Below, in pieces: positions 32,293 through 42,833 of a DNA stretch of 64,000 bases. A program made the position numbers and the translations under genes. This stretch comes from Platycnemis pennipes (lineage: Eukaryota; Arthropoda; Insecta; Odonata; Platycnemididae). The stretch is from assembly GCA_933228895.1 (NCBI GenBank), contig OW121852.1, forward strand, positions 59,748,872 to 59,812,871, read 5' to 3'. The notes below the pieces were generated by a model. It worked only from the letters and a program-made list of their open reading frames with translations, had not been told where the DNA came from and did not search any database. Position 1 is the first letter of the stretch. Each line of letters starts with the position of its first letter.

Positions 32293-33388
32293 GAGAAATA
32301 AAATATCTGCGTGCGTGCAGGATGAAGTGTATATGTTGGCGTGATTGCAAAGCGTTAATATGGACGTTGCAGTGACCTAATCCTCTGCCCTCCTCTTATG
32401 AGAATAAACTGTGACAATGAAACCACCAGAGCCATTAGTCAACTCAACTTAAAAGGCAAAATATACACTAATTATTAAAGGTTAGTAAATTACACATTAC
32501 TAAATGGCTCCTTCAATGGCATGATAGCATAAAAAATTAATATTAGTCGTCATTATAGTGAATTAACCTTAAGATACCGTGCTTTCGCAAATCCGTGCAA
32601 TTGGTCAATTCGGACTAACAATATTACGCAATTTGGGGTGCAACTTCCAGGCGACATTATCGTTTACTTAATGCAAATAAATTAAAGATAAAAATAAGAA
32701 TTATTGAATTTCGCAGGAAATAACTGAAGGAAATTGTCCGAAAAATTTCCCCATATTTCTCCGCACCGATTGAAATCTCCGGAACACGGACTTAGTTTTG
32801 GAGAACGTATTTAATTTTCGGCTTATGTAAATTTCGACTTACTAAGATCCATTTGCTGTTTATTAGCAATCTTATTGAGGCTTTCATCAAAACCCACAAT
32901 AAATTGCTGGCAACTCTCTACATGTTCCATTTAGGGTTTCGATCGAAATATAGAGATCATGAACAACTACTTTGTTTTTGTCGTTGAAAGCCGTTGCGAC
33001 GGGCCGAAAGCACTCGGGCGCTTCGGCGAGAAAAGACATGGCCACTAAGAACAAAGATTATACATACACGGGACGGGACTATGTATCGTACACAGTGTAT
33101 GGAGAAATCATTGAATTCTCGGTAGTTGTAGAAATGCTAAATGCGACAACACAGGGGAAATTTCACTATGCAACTTGCCGAAAATGGCACATTATTTCCG
33201 TCGCTGTTTTACATATTGACTCCACCGAAAATTCCAGAGTCGATTACATATTTCCCTGAGATTTCCCTGATATTTCCAGTGAAAATAAAATTCCCTGACA
33301 TTTCCCGGTCTTCTCGGTTTTCCAGAGTGCTGGACACCCTGTGGGAGGTTTCACACGATCATTTACCTTGTGCTTACTATGAAGAGGC

Positions 33389-34002
33389 CCTATGATACCA
33401 TACTAATTTAAAAAAAAGAAGTTCGCACAGCGTCTGTAACGTAACTCGATTGGTCGATGGCTACTGGGTCCTACTAGAAATCTAGTAACGTATCAAGTAT
33501 GAAATACAGTAGCTCAGTGAGTATGCTAGCGAGTATACTTGCCATAGCCAGCATAATGGTTCTATTCACACAATACTGGAAAGCTAGCATATTTGCTAAT
33601 ATACGAGTACTCGACTATAACATACTAAATTCAATATTATTCAGTGTTTTTGCACCTAAGTTGACTAAACCCAAGGAATCCTTTACAAGCACTTAACCTA
33701 GCCCAAATTTGGACGTAAATGGTTTTCTCGAGCAAACATACAGCCTAATGAAGAAAATTCGGCAATTAATAAGTTTCACCTTTGGATGGGAAACTTTCCC
33801 TTACAAGGATCCTGAGAATTGAAAATAAGGGTTAGTTAAGTTTTATTTCTGTAGAGCAGTCAGCATATATATGCGAACAAATTATTTCCCATTTTTTTAA
33901 GCCCCAATTTCAAGCGCAGAACTAGAAAAATCGAATACAGACACGGTCTCCATTTTCTTCAAAACGTTCCATCATTACTGCTATCATCTGCCAATGACTC
34001 TT
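33389..34002. other. Unassigned sequence
   Basis: No recognised gene. About 33480-33630 contains CTAGCGAGTATAC / GCTAGCATATTTGC-type words suggesting a degraded inverted repeat, but no boundaries could be set. Confidence 0.3.
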
Positions 34003-34228
34003 TCTTTTACATGGTCCTAAAATGAACCACAAAAAAGCACGAACCGCTTGTACCATGCGAATCCCGGACTCATACTCACGGCCGTTCTTTTATATGGTTC
34101 AAAATGAACCACCAAGAACCATAAACAGCAGGAATAATGCGCATCTGCGAATCCCGGAATCACTCACCCGGATTCGGAGATGCGCATGATTGCTCCGGTT
34201 AATGGTTCTTGATTGTTCATTTTGAACG
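34003..34228. repeat. Direct-plus-inverted repeat cluster
   Basis: Three related units. D1 (34003-34082) and D2 (34085-34170) are direct copies: CTTTTA(C/T)ATGGT, AAAATGAACCAC, GCGAATCCCGGA, ACTCA. A third unit (about 34171-34228) is an inverted copy of D2: GTTCAAAATGAAC at 34097-34109 pairs with GTTCATTTTGAAC at 34215-34227, CAAGAACCAT with ATGGTTCTTG, and ATGCGCATCTGCGAATCC with GGATTCGGAGATGCGCAT. D2 and the inverted unit form a roughly 131-bp near-perfect hairpin. No coding capacity. Confidence 0.82.
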
Positions 34229-37117
34229 ATGTGAAAAACCGAGTCACTGGCATGAACCAAGTCACATGGATTGAATTATCGAATAGTATTTACTCTACCA
34301 TATTTTTATTCAACTGATTTTTCTTGTTTAAATTTTTCTTACTAAAATGATCTTATAAATCACCAAATTATAGTTTAAATGTCATGTTTCCAAATTTTAA
34401 ATTTTCTATAAATATTTTAAAACTTGTGGGAGGAGAGTGAACATAAAATTTTCATTTTAGAATATCCACTGATTCCAGTTCACTTTAACTTAATTTCCTT
34501 CATTATTGAAGTTTTCTTCCCTAGTTCAATCTTAGTTTAACACGATACACATCTACTACGTGAGACATCTATCACATAAAATAGTATCAATTGCACATTC
34601 AGGAACTGTATCAATAACCGTTCAAAGAGACAGTCACCCCCTCGAAGTCACCGTTAAGGGTTTGTGGCCTCAGCAGTATGCGGATTTCACCTACACATCC
34701 CGACTAATTATAGCTCGGGGACACCGCAGATATCCTTTTTAGTGGTAATATACATTTTATGCGGTTTAACGCTAAATTATTTTACTAAGAACGAATTTAC
34801 TGATGAGGCTGAATGAGGCTAAAATTTCTATTTTATATTCCAAGTCTGCAAGATACTGAAAATAATTCTTGAGTTTTAGGGGCATGTTTAGGGTTAAAAA
34901 AATAAAAGGGGGCAAATATAAGCATATTTGAATGCATCCCAACTTCCCAGTTTTTCATAACTTTCGAGTGCTCTGGGAACGTGACCCCCCGAATTTAGGG
35001 AGTAAAATGTAAAACGACTTACAAAGTATGCGTCGGAATTATATTCATAGGTATTTTCTAGGAGTAAGAGAAGCCCGGACTCTCATACGCAGCGCTGCGG
35101 GACCGGTTGACCCCACAATCGATTCTAGTCTGGGTCACACAGGTCAGCTCTCGAGCATAAAATACATTCCATCCATTATTTCCACGCTTAAAGGTAATGC
35201 AAGACCGTGATGCTGGCAAAGGTAATCACTGGATTAAAGCTCAAGAGTACACTAACATTTCAATTTCATTTACACAAAAGCGAAGCCTTCACTTTTTTGT
35301 GGAATAAACCTGCTTGCCGCTTTCGTTAAGACACGATGAGCACTAGACGACGACCTTTAGAAATTATTTGAGACATTTTTCTTAAACATCTTTCTTGTTA
35401 TTGATTACGTTTACAACAGCTGATCAACCTTTTCACACTCTGCTACCTACGTAAAGTCTTACATCGATGTTAAGGATAATTGAACATGATGAAAAACTTG
35501 TTACAATTCCACAATGGTTTTATAATTCAAGATAGAAGACTTCGCCTTGTACCTTGAATTTAAAAAATGACGCTGTAGGCGTTGAAATCAATCGGAAATT
35601 AAAAGCCATTATAGAACAGTATCAAGTATTTTTATCATGTTAAAATATCGCAACTTTCACAAACAGACGCGTAACTCGATTCGATTGATACTAGGAAAGT
35701 CTGTTCTAATGAATGGCTTATCTGAGAGGAATATTTTGCTGCCGCTTCAAGTTGTAGCGAAGCAGCAAGGCTTATTTCGGCTTATCCAGCACGTGTTTCA
35801 GCACTGATGTGTTACGAACAGATTGAAGGAATTTACCGATACATGCCACTCAATGGACTGAAAGAATTAAATTTCTACCGGAAGCTAGAATCTCTTGACT
35901 CCCTTCAAAAACTTTTTTACGGATGGAGACCTGTACTTATAACGAAATTAAATTTACTTAACTTCACATTTACGCTCCAGTGATTTTAAAAGAATAAAAT
36001 TCTGGAGAAATAAGTCAATGCATACCAGAAAATATACCAACGAAACCAACGATATGAGAATAGTAGAGGATAACTGAATAAGAACAATATCGGCACAAAA
36101 ATACATCATGATTACAATTGTTTTTATTATTAAAGCTCACTTAATGGATGAAGAAAAGTTGGACAACTCTCGGATATGAAGTATTTTATCCAAGACAAGG
36201 TAATAATTAACTAAGTACATTATAGTCGGTATAATCTATTCCACCCGTTCAAACTGATATACTCATATGATTTGCATTAATTTTACTTTCTAATGTTACC
36301 ATTTACGATTTCACGAGATGGTAATACGCCATGCTAACAACTGAACCCAATCATTTACCTATAATTTTGGCATCGATGATACCCGAAGAAAATGGGGCAA
36401 TAAGGAGCTACTTGAATTTCATCCTTTTCATGTTAAGAACAACAACGTCCTATTTTCAGCAAAACTATACCGTTACTTTGAATATTGACTCAGACCGATT
36501 TTTTTACTACCTTATACATAGGAGTGTTATTTGTAGATGGTTATTTCAACATCCAACTAAACGGCCATTGATAATTACTCGCCTAATCAAGATTGGCTTT
36601 CTTTGCTTTTCGGGTAGAGATTTCATTAAACGGTAACTCGAGGCCTCGGCAAATTAATTAGCGTCCATTAAAATTAAAACCATGCAATCGAATGCCATAG
36701 TACTATAAATTCGTTTCCTTTAGAAACAGTTAAAATTTTGTCTATGAACGTCTTTGTTGTAAGTATTGAAAGGATTTCAGGATATTTCTCTCAGCTTGTT
36801 AACTACCGCGGCAGCCAAACAGCAGGTTGTAAGCTAGAATCCCGCATTATTTAAGGTGTGGAGGGCATTGGAGCTTACGTGAAAGCTACACTCGAAGAAA
36901 TTAATAATGCATGATGCATGACAAAGAGTTACAAGAGGATAAAAAGTTTTAAAAAAACACAAAATTCACAAAACCTTTCACAGAACAATCAACCCCCGAT
37001 CCAACAAAAAAATCTATTTGCTAGTCCTAGAGTCACTGGGACTCTGAACTCATTGCCGCTAAAACCAATTCTCATGAGCCAGGGGAAAAACCTGGTTATA
37101 GCATATCCTCCCTCCAG
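34229..37117. other. Unassigned AT-rich sequence
   Basis: About 2.9 kb with no recognised gene, RNA or repeat. Open frames are all near 60 codons except 36331-36636 (plus, 101 codons), which has no recognisable domain. Confidence 0.35.
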
Positions 37118-37500
37118 CTAAAAATTTAAACGCGCAAAACTTGATCCGCCTCGATCGATCGAAACCCGATGCGTGTCAATCGAGGAACCAAAGAACAAAA
37201 ATAAAACATGGGCGAACGTCGAAGCTATTATCCAGGCGACGTTTTGTACCCGAAACTTCGGGCCTACTCCTCCCCCATATACATCCCCTACCAACAGGCC
37301 CTTCCGTCGGTTTCGTATCATCAGTCGAGTGGTGGCGTAGCGAAAGGGAATATCGCTTTTGGCGGGGTACGGTGTCGGACCCTGGATAAAGGGGAATCTG
37401 ATAACCGAAGGATTCCGACAAAAATCATCCCCGTCACAGCCACTCAATCCTTTGAAATCTGCCTCCCGTTTTTTTCGACCATGATTCCGCGCTAATCGTC
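37118..37500. other. GC-richer block with open frames on both strands
   Basis: Open frames coexist on the minus strand (37118-37447, 109 codons; 37176-37421, 81 codons) and the plus strand (37208-37495, 95 codons; 37141-37389, 82 codons). The plus 95-codon product begins MGERRSYYPGDVLYPK and matches no domain I recognise. CpG density is above the local background. It could be an exon or just an unusually stop-poor segment. The sequence alone does not decide. Confidence 0.3.
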
Positions 37501-38039
37501 GATTGTCATTTCCTTGTTGTTAATTCTCATCCAATCCCGTGGTGGCATGAGACTCAAGGCCTTGCCTCCACATAATCCCTTCTTTTTTGTATGCGTCATA
37601 CTTTTGGTAAAAAAACTCCATCCTATTAATTATTGCGAGCGGTCACTAAGTATAATGAATTTCAAAATTAGTAGAACATATCAATAGATAAAAGCTCTCG
37701 GATAGAGCAACAGGATTGATCCACAAATATTTGCTACCCTATCCGCCTACACTTGATCCACAGACCATCGTCACCAGTATCAACTCATAGTGAGATTATA
37801 ATCGACTTCTTGAAATATGCATAATGCGATTGCATTAGTTTCTGACATTTCACTCTATATTTGTCACCTACCTCGTCTAAACATCTGCTACGTTACCCGA
37901 GTAATCTTCCTGCATGATCCAGTATTTTAAAAAAATTCCCTTACTTCGTAATAGTAGATCAGAAGGGGGGCTACTGAAATCGTGTACGTTATTTACAAGT
38001 GATAAATAACTGGGTTGTATATAAGAATTTCACAGAGAA
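37501..38039. other. Unassigned sequence
   Basis: Nothing recognised. Confidence 0.3.
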
Positions 38040-38165
38040 AGGAGATAAAGGGTAGAGAGATCCCAGGTTATGGCATCAGTATTAGCCGGCTCTAGACGAA
38101 AGCCTCCAAGGAGTCCACGTTCAACGTCCGATCCATTGGGCGAAGTCCTCTCAAAACAGCGCAAG
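38040..38165 (-). repeat. SINE-B fragment
   Basis: On the minus strand it reads GGATCGGACGTTGAACGTGG, CTCCTTGGAGGCTTTCGTC, GCCGGCTAATACTGATGCC and GATCTCTCTACCCTTT. This parallels the middle of the full-length SINE-B at 22.3 kb (GGACGTTAAGCCGTGG, CCCCTTGGCGCCTTTCGT, GGGCTAATGCCGACGCC, TTTCTCTCTATCC). Head and tail are missing. Confidence 0.75.
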
Positions 38166-38743
38166 ATTGCTAGCACTTGTACCAAATTAATGCATCGATA
38201 TATTATTCAATTATCATTGAATTATATTGTAGACAAAGATTCCGTTAAAATAAATAACATCCCGATACTCGAATGTATTTTTCTAATTTGAGACGCGGGG
38301 ATATTTCATAGTTGATGGCTTTTAATACTAAAATAGAGGAAGTAATAAGTACCATAGTTTCCTGGAAGGACACAGACTGTACGAAAATAAATCTTGAGAA
38401 ACATAAAGCGCAAGAAAAATGTACTCAATATCATCTAGTGACTAAGGTGGATTGTTTCGAAATAAAAAGTAGAATGTACGAATTAATGATTCAGTAAGAA
38501 GAAATTCCCTACGTTGGAAAAAGTCACTAATCCCTAAGTTGAGATAGCAACGGAAATAAATAGGTGAGGCCATGACCGTGACTGGATTTGGGAACACCAC
38601 GCAATGAGGAACTTTATTTGGCGAAACTTCGAACTCCGCGGACGAGGACTAAATATCTAAAAAACCTGAGCAGTCAACATCGAACACGAACCTGTTATTT
38701 TCTTCATTTAGGAATTTTGGATATATAGAGATGATAAATAATA
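38166..38743. other. Unassigned sequence
   Basis: Nothing recognised. Confidence 0.3.
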
Positions 38744-39060
38744 TCATTCACGAAGGGACGCAATGAATGGATTTAGAGTGTTTCGTAGAGGTTGAGGGGC
38801 GTCAGCTCCACATCCGATTGAAACCCAACAGCTTTCTATCCGTATTCGAAAGCTCCGAATTCCGGATAAACTGCGGAGCAAGCACCCGGACTCAAGAGGG
38901 AAAGGGAAAAGATCCCTTTTTCCGTTCACCAGGCGAAGATTTAACGGCTGGATTCTCCACAACTTTTTTCTCGTTGCGCTACACGTATAGAGGAGGAGGA
39001 GGGGAGGCAGACGGAAACACAGGATTACGCGAAGGAACTCTCGAATTCGATACATGATGA
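38744..39060. other. GC-richer block with open frames on both strands
   Basis: A 103-codon minus frame (39055-38744) and a 96-codon plus frame (38767-39057) cover the same interval. Neither product has a recognisable domain, and at most one could be real. No splice signals decide between them. Confidence 0.25.
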
Positions 39061-41206
39061 TGGACGCGGGTCGGGGTGCCCCAGCAGGTTGAGAGGGGAC
39101 GTAAAAGGGAAAGGTGAGGTAGAAATGGAATGAGGAAAGAAACTGAGTGGAAGGAAGGAAATGAAGGAGAGGAGAGCGATTAGAGAAATAGGATGGAACA
39201 AAGGTACATTAGTTAGTTGCCCTGAGAGCCGCTGCAAGGGCTCGTGGCACGGAGTTGTGAAGTCACCAGCCGTGAAGAAGATATTTTTCTCATTAAAAGT
39301 TTTGAATTTTACAAAAATGTGGTGCATAATGGTTTTAAAAAATTTGCATTTTTAAGAGTTTCAAACTATCCGCAAGGTAACTGAACGGAGTTACCGCGCG
39401 CCTAACCGATTGAGGAAGGTTTAAATGGGTATCGATTACTTTTAAATGTCCGAAGAAAGCTAGCTAAAGCTATTGGTTACATTATTTCTTTATCTCTGCA
39501 TGCTTCATATTAAATACTAATGCGTGAGGTAACTACATAAGGTACAAATTCTGAGGTTTCAGGCGTGATTGAGTGGAAACGGAGCGTAACTGCACCAGAA
39601 TAATGAGCAACTTCCACAGATATATCGTTTGTTGCGACCGGGTTTCGCTTTTTACAGATTCTTCAGGCCTTAAACATAAACAGGCCAGGCCATAAACGTT
39701 ACCTCTGTATATCTTGCTCATTATTCAAGTGCAACTACATAAGGATGAAAACATTCGTGATAATGAAAGATATTATTTAACAAAAATATCGACGGTGAGG
39801 GTATCGAAAAAGAGCTACGTATCATTGACGCATCTGAAGTATCGGCCAGCAACCCACACCTCCACCGAGAGGCATACCCCACGGGATGGATAAGGAAAGG
39901 AGTGTCAGGGGAACTGTGTAAAGGATTTAAAAGGCCATTCCGAGGAGGTGGAAGTCGAGGTCGGAATGGGAATGAGGGAAACGAGAAATAGAGGATTTTT
40001 CGGTGGGATAAGGGAGTAGTTCAGAAACTTGGATCAATTTGTTCATTCCAAGAAGTCACTGGGGTGTTCTAAGATAGGGCCATTGGTCTTGACTTTCCTC
40101 ACAGCGCCTCCTTCTTCCAGCCCACACGTTTTAATTTAAACTCTATTCGAAGATCATTAGAATTCGTCCTTCACAAGTAAAGCATGTATTTTTTATTCCA
40201 GGAAAGGAACACCGTTTCATGAGCATAGAGACGACGGAATTACATGCTTTGATGAATTATATCGAGATTTAATGATGTCGCATTCTCGGCAATGATTCCT
40301 TTCATCTGAATTCTGGCAACGATGAAAATAGGGGTGGCATTCGAAAAAGTAAAAAATCATGATCTCTTAGACCATAGAGCCGTGAAAACTAGCATATTTA
40401 TTCACCTTGTGTTTTTATTTGCCAATGCATCTTGGGGCAATTATCAGCAAAGCATACACGGTAATATCTTGCTAAGCCAAAAGAATCGACAGTAGGTGAC
40501 TTAGGTAAATCTGGAAACCAGAATATGACGTATTTACATGTATAAAATAAAAATCAACTTTATACATAAGAAAAAATCTTTTGAATAACTTGACGCCATT
40601 TGATTTTCCTACGATGCCATATCTCTATTGTGAAGTCCATTATAATGTAAAGGTTGTATTCTCAAGCGTAAGATTACTGAGACGAAATGGACACATAAAC
40701 ACATGGACATATAAAACCTCTCTATCTACGCACGTCAGATTTTCTACAGAAGCTGAGAAAAATTACTCGAAAGATGAGTACTTATTCTTTAAATTAGAAA
40801 AACACTAATTTATATTTAGAGTAGAAAGTGCAATAACAAAATGTTTACGATGTTAGACAGCTAATATTTTCCAGTGGAGGGTATGTTAGCATTTAAAATG
40901 CTCAGGTTCCCAATCCGAAACAATATTTTCCGTCCTATGACGAAACTCAACAACAATAATGATTATCTGTGCGAACATGAAAATCGTACTCAGTACAAAC
41001 TTCTTCTTATCACTTCCTACTTCCATCATAATGCATCGAGAACAACTTACCGTTTTAATCATAAATATCACATCGTTCACTGTAATTTTATCCAAAAACA
41101 CACGGGTCGAGTGCCGTGCGTTTATATTTATTGTTCTCAAGTTACAAAGCCTACTAAATCAATGGGGATGGAAAACAACAGGAATACAATCTGGAAATAG
41201 CGCACT
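39061..41206. other. Unassigned sequence
   Basis: No recognised gene or repeat. 39061-39190 is purine-rich. 39200-39280 contains a CTGCAAGGGCTCGTGGC stretch of higher GC. Overlapping plus and minus open frames at 40874-41213 show no domain. Confidence 0.35.
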
Positions 41207-41660
41207 GTGTTGAGAGTTGCTCATAGAAGTTCACAGTCTTATGTGTTGTGGTTGGAGAGCGAGTTAGCAGATAGATCAGAGCTTGAGGGGAATCGTGGGA
41301 GAAAGCTCTCAGGGCACGATGAGAAAGGAAGGGAAGGGAGAGTGGGAAAGAGAATGAAGAATAGCAAGAAGAAAGGAATGAGAAGGGCGTGGATGCGACC
41401 GAGGGAAGAGTGGAGAGAATGAAGTACGAGGGGGGTGAAAGGAGAGATGGAGAGGGGGATAAGAAGGAAAAAGAGAAGAGGCTAAGGGGCAGGGGGAGGA
41501 GCAGGAGAGAGACGAAGGAGAGGCGAGATAGGGCAGGAAGAGCAGGGGTTCGAGAGGTGGCATTCTGCAGCAAGAGGGGATTATTTCAAACATTTTTTGG
41601 GAGGAGAAGGGCGCTCTTCATGGGTTCTGCTGTCGTGGGTTGGAAATAAAAATAATGCAT
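41207..41660. other. Purine-rich tract
   Basis: The plus strand is almost entirely G and A for some 250 bases (41310-41560, runs such as GAAAGGAGAGATGGAGAGG). The minus-strand frames of 139 and 94 codons are Leu/Ser/Pro-rich translations of the pyrimidine strand and do not resemble proteins. Confidence 0.55.
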
Positions 41661-42584
41661 TTTTTTTTCTTCCGTTCGGTTAAATTGAGTGCGACGAAGG
41701 AGACGGCTGGGGTGGGAGGATTAGGAGGAAAAGGTGCGTGAGGGATAGGAGGAGAGGGAAAAGGGGGAGGATGAGGTATACAAAAGGGGAGGAGACATGG
41801 AAAGAAATGCGACGAATGTGGGAGAGCCAAAAATGCAATATCACCGACCTGAACTGAAAACTGAAATGATACCTTTTTCCGGGAATAATTTTTTGATTTA
41901 CTCCCACTCGGGAACAGACAGCGGAGTCAAAAAATTAAAAGCCTAGAATTTTGAGAAGCGTCAGGAGGAGAAACGGGGGTGGGAAGGAGAGGAGTCGGCT
42001 ACAAAATCCAGGCATTTAATCGCGACCAAATTACAGCGCTTGCGCTACTCTTCGCTGTAAACATCGGTTAATAAATGGAGATGGGAGAAATACGACACAG
42101 AATATGCTGCATGAATAGTGCGTCGAAACTCCTAGTGCGTCGAAACTCAACGAGTAGCTTAATTAAGTCTGCTATTTCCGAAAATACCAGTCAATACTGT
42201 ATTTCATTCAATATCTCATTTTCATTTCTCATATAAATTACACAAAATTTTAAATCTCTCAATTGCTGGTGGGTTTGTTCCTTATCATACCGAAGACCAC
42301 TTACTTTTCACAGCTGTTTTCTACCTCAATTCCCTAACCCAGTTGATTTAAGTATTTAATGCACTATGACGACGCTTACTGATGTGAAACGTAAGCCCTG
42401 ATGCTTCTCATGCAAAACATTCGTAGCAGTTTTCCGAAAAAATGCGATTCTAAATGAATCTTTGATGAGTATTATGTTAAAAGAAATATGTATCTATAAG
42501 TTTATATTTTTTCTTGGCTGCCTAAAGGATACAGCATACGACTACTGACTAGAAGTCGCTGGTTGGCTGGTGGGCAATTTAATT
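41661..42584. other. Unassigned sequence
   Basis: 41690-41810 is again purine-rich. A 17-bp near-tandem unit AGTGCGTCGAAACTC occurs twice at 42117-42149. Otherwise nothing is recognised. Confidence 0.35.
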
Positions 42585-42833
42585 AGGTTTGCATTTTTTA
42601 GGGAAAGGCAGAATGGCGGAGGAGCGTCAATGTCCGCATTGAGCTACTCATTACGCGAGGGCGCCAAGGGTTCCGAAGTCCTATACGACGGACAAAGTAC
42701 TGAACTAAAAATACTTCATATATTCCACTCTAGTAGGGACCGGTATATTAATCAAAATTCTCTGCCACATCCAGAATTTGAGAATGTACCCTAATGATTA
42801 GGAATTAGTGCTCTAGCCACCACAATCCCCCAC
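42585..42833 (-). repeat. SINE-B, degraded copy
   Basis: On the minus strand: GGGGATTGTGGTGGCTAGAG (head), a wrecked B-box region, ACCGGTCCCTACTAGAGTGG, TTTAGTTCAGTACTTTGTCC, CCCTTGGCGCCCTCGCGTAA and CAATGCGGACATTGACGCTC. This is the same order as the full-length copy at 22.3 kb. The 3' tail is not seen. Confidence 0.78.

Larger units (their letters stand above)
30044..32844 (+). mobile_element. Tigger-like (pogo) DNA transposon, about 2.8 kb, nested
   Basis: The left end is TA followed by CAGGCAATCCCCGAG at 30046, the terminal wording of Tigger/pogo elements, with GACTTAC and AAAATCCGTACTAAC just inside. The right end is set at about 32842 because hAT coding sequence resumes at 32843 and TA follows there. 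No good inverted copy of the left TIR is visible, only degraded CGGCTTATGTAAATTTCGAC-type sequence. A degraded transposase occupies 31170-32292. About 30120-30960 between the TIR and the coding remnant shows nothing I can assign, including no clear helix-turn-helix N-terminus. Confidence 0.75.
29461..32930 (-). pseudogene. hAT-like transposase pseudogene, split by a Tigger insertion
   Basis: Three minus-strand pieces fit one hAT-like protein family common in arthropod genomes. An N-terminal piece (32930-32843) contains FDESLNKIANKQQMDL. After removal of the nested element, a second piece (30045 down to about 29623) begins VRCLNNENIALSEPSK and continues, after a shift, as ELEQFFLEFQSSKPKARFLF, LFKTVMTRLVKPVVL and IDLRKAVNLIPTK. 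A third piece (29556-29461) reads KLIERSPLAFHMKKGISCLD, then a stop. The order is that of the family as I remember it. Large internal regions and the C-terminus are missing, and frameshifts are present, so no functional protein is made. Confidence 0.75.
29056..33347 (-). mobile_element. hAT-like DNA transposon, 4.3 kb including a nested Tigger
   Basis: The ends are a perfect 14-bp inverted repeat, CAGGGTGTCCAGCA at 29062-29075 and its complement at 33328-33341. The flanks are an exact 6-bp duplication, TGGGAG (29056-29061, 33342-33347). Subterminal sequence is rich in TTCCCTGA/TTTCCAG words (29090-29150, 33235-33325). Inside, on the minus strand, is a decayed transposase-like gene, and inside that a Tigger-like element. 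Without the nested insertion the element would be about 1.5 kb, too short for a full transposase, so it was already internally deleted. A 6-bp duplication is not the classic 8 bp of hAT, although hAT subgroups with shorter duplications have been described. Confidence 0.85.
28962..33388. mobile_element. Possible outer Harbinger-like MITE host
   Basis: Outside the hAT-like element the left flank starts GCCTCTTTCACACGATAC (28962) and includes AGCACAAG. The right flank ends CTTGTGCTTACTATGAAGAGGC (to 33388). These are roughly inverted copies of each other, and the left end resembles the Harbinger-like MITE at 25.24 kb (GCCGCTTTACACGATAC). TTA precedes the left end and CTA follows the right, an imperfect trinucleotide. 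This may be a MITE into which the hAT-like element inserted. Confidence 0.35.

Noticed and set aside
37118..37500. Host exon from several 80-109 codon frames
   Set aside because: Frames are open on both strands at once and none has a recognisable domain. Left as unassigned.
41154..41593. Minus-strand open frames of 139 and 94 codons
   Set aside because: They translate the pyrimidine complement of a polypurine tract. The products are Leu/Ser/Pro/Phe low complexity, and two phases are open at once.
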